Shown here: positions 63,915 to 64,000 of the stretch, in pieces
Layout: every line of letters starts with the position of its first letter
Numbering within the stretch: position 1 is the stretch's first letter
Notes under the pieces: model-generated
What the model saw: only the letters and a program-made list of their open reading frames with translations
Databases searched by the model: none
What the model was told of the DNA's origin: nothing
Origin: Microbacterium testaceum StLB037
GTDB lineage: Bacteria > Actinomycetota > Actinomycetes > Actinomycetales > Microbacteriaceae
Assembly (NCBI RefSeq): GCF_000202635.1
Contig: NC_015125.1
Span: 1,736,001-1,800,000, forward strand
Length of the DNA: 64,000 nt
Direction of reading: 5' to 3'
Program-made: the position numbers and the translations under genes

Positions 63915-64000
63915 AGGGCCTCTGCTTCGTACAAATCTGCGCACGTAGCGGGCGGGGCCGCAGGCCCGAAACGGAGGGGGTCCTGGACATATGATCGAAC

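Overview
The window is high-GC (about 70%) actinobacterial DNA. Gene content, frequent GTG starts, leaderless promoters (a -10 hexamer 6-8 bases before the start codon) and the closeness of the proteins to Microbacterium-type homologues suggest Microbacteriaceae, probably Microbacterium. That is a judgement from recognised proteins, not from a marker alignment. No rRNA, tRNA, CRISPR array or insertion sequence was seen.

Layout. 0.6-6.1 kb: a coupled leucine/acyl-CoA catabolic operon (methylcrotonyl-CoA carboxylase beta and alpha, MaoC hydratase, CitE-type lyase, TetR) behind two TTAC-N6-GTAA operator candidates. 6.2-10.2 kb: Nudix hydrolase, a MacB-like ABC exporter and three small unknown genes. 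10.2-18.1 kb: an Rhs polymorphic-toxin locus, with one intact 1815-residue Rhs protein, its probable immunity gene, a second candidate immunity gene, a frameshifted piece of YD repeats and a displaced second toxin tip with its own immunity gene. 18.3-28.7 kb: membrane proteins, a zinc alcohol dehydrogenase, a HupE-like protein, a secreted phosphatase with a WxL-like tail beside its DUF916 partner, and a secreted GH43 enzyme under a LacI-type palindrome. 28.9-36.4 kb: purB, a low-molecular-weight phosphatase, an aminotransferase and the E1alpha-E1beta-E2 genes of a branched-chain 2-oxoacid dehydrogenase. 36.3-39.7 kb: SDR, MFS and VOC genes. 39.7-46.5 kb: a LacI-controlled sugar ABC importer with a GH78 alpha-rhamnosidase. 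46.7-49.3 kb: metQNI. 49.4-56.5 kb: the zinc regulon znuACB-zur and a coupled run that ends in a DNA glycosylase. 56.6-64 kb: rpmB-rpmG-rpsN (all zinc-free forms), a LuxR regulator, HU, a CopD/CtaG fusion, and a thioredoxin-reductase-like enzyme behind a perfect 24-bp palindrome.

How they work together. The dehydrogenase at 32.8-36.4 kb makes isovaleryl-CoA from leucine keto acid, and the carboxylase operon at 0.6-6.1 kb carries out later steps of the same route; the acyl-CoA dehydrogenase between them is not in this window. The rhamnosidase locus imports and trims rhamnosides. The zinc block combines uptake, repressor and two zinc-linked membrane proteins.

Two dispersed hairpin repeat families and a strongly over-used heptamer (GGATGCC) run through the window. 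The toxin-tip segment (10.2-12.7 kb) looks AT-richer and almost lacks the heptamer, as expected for recently acquired DNA.
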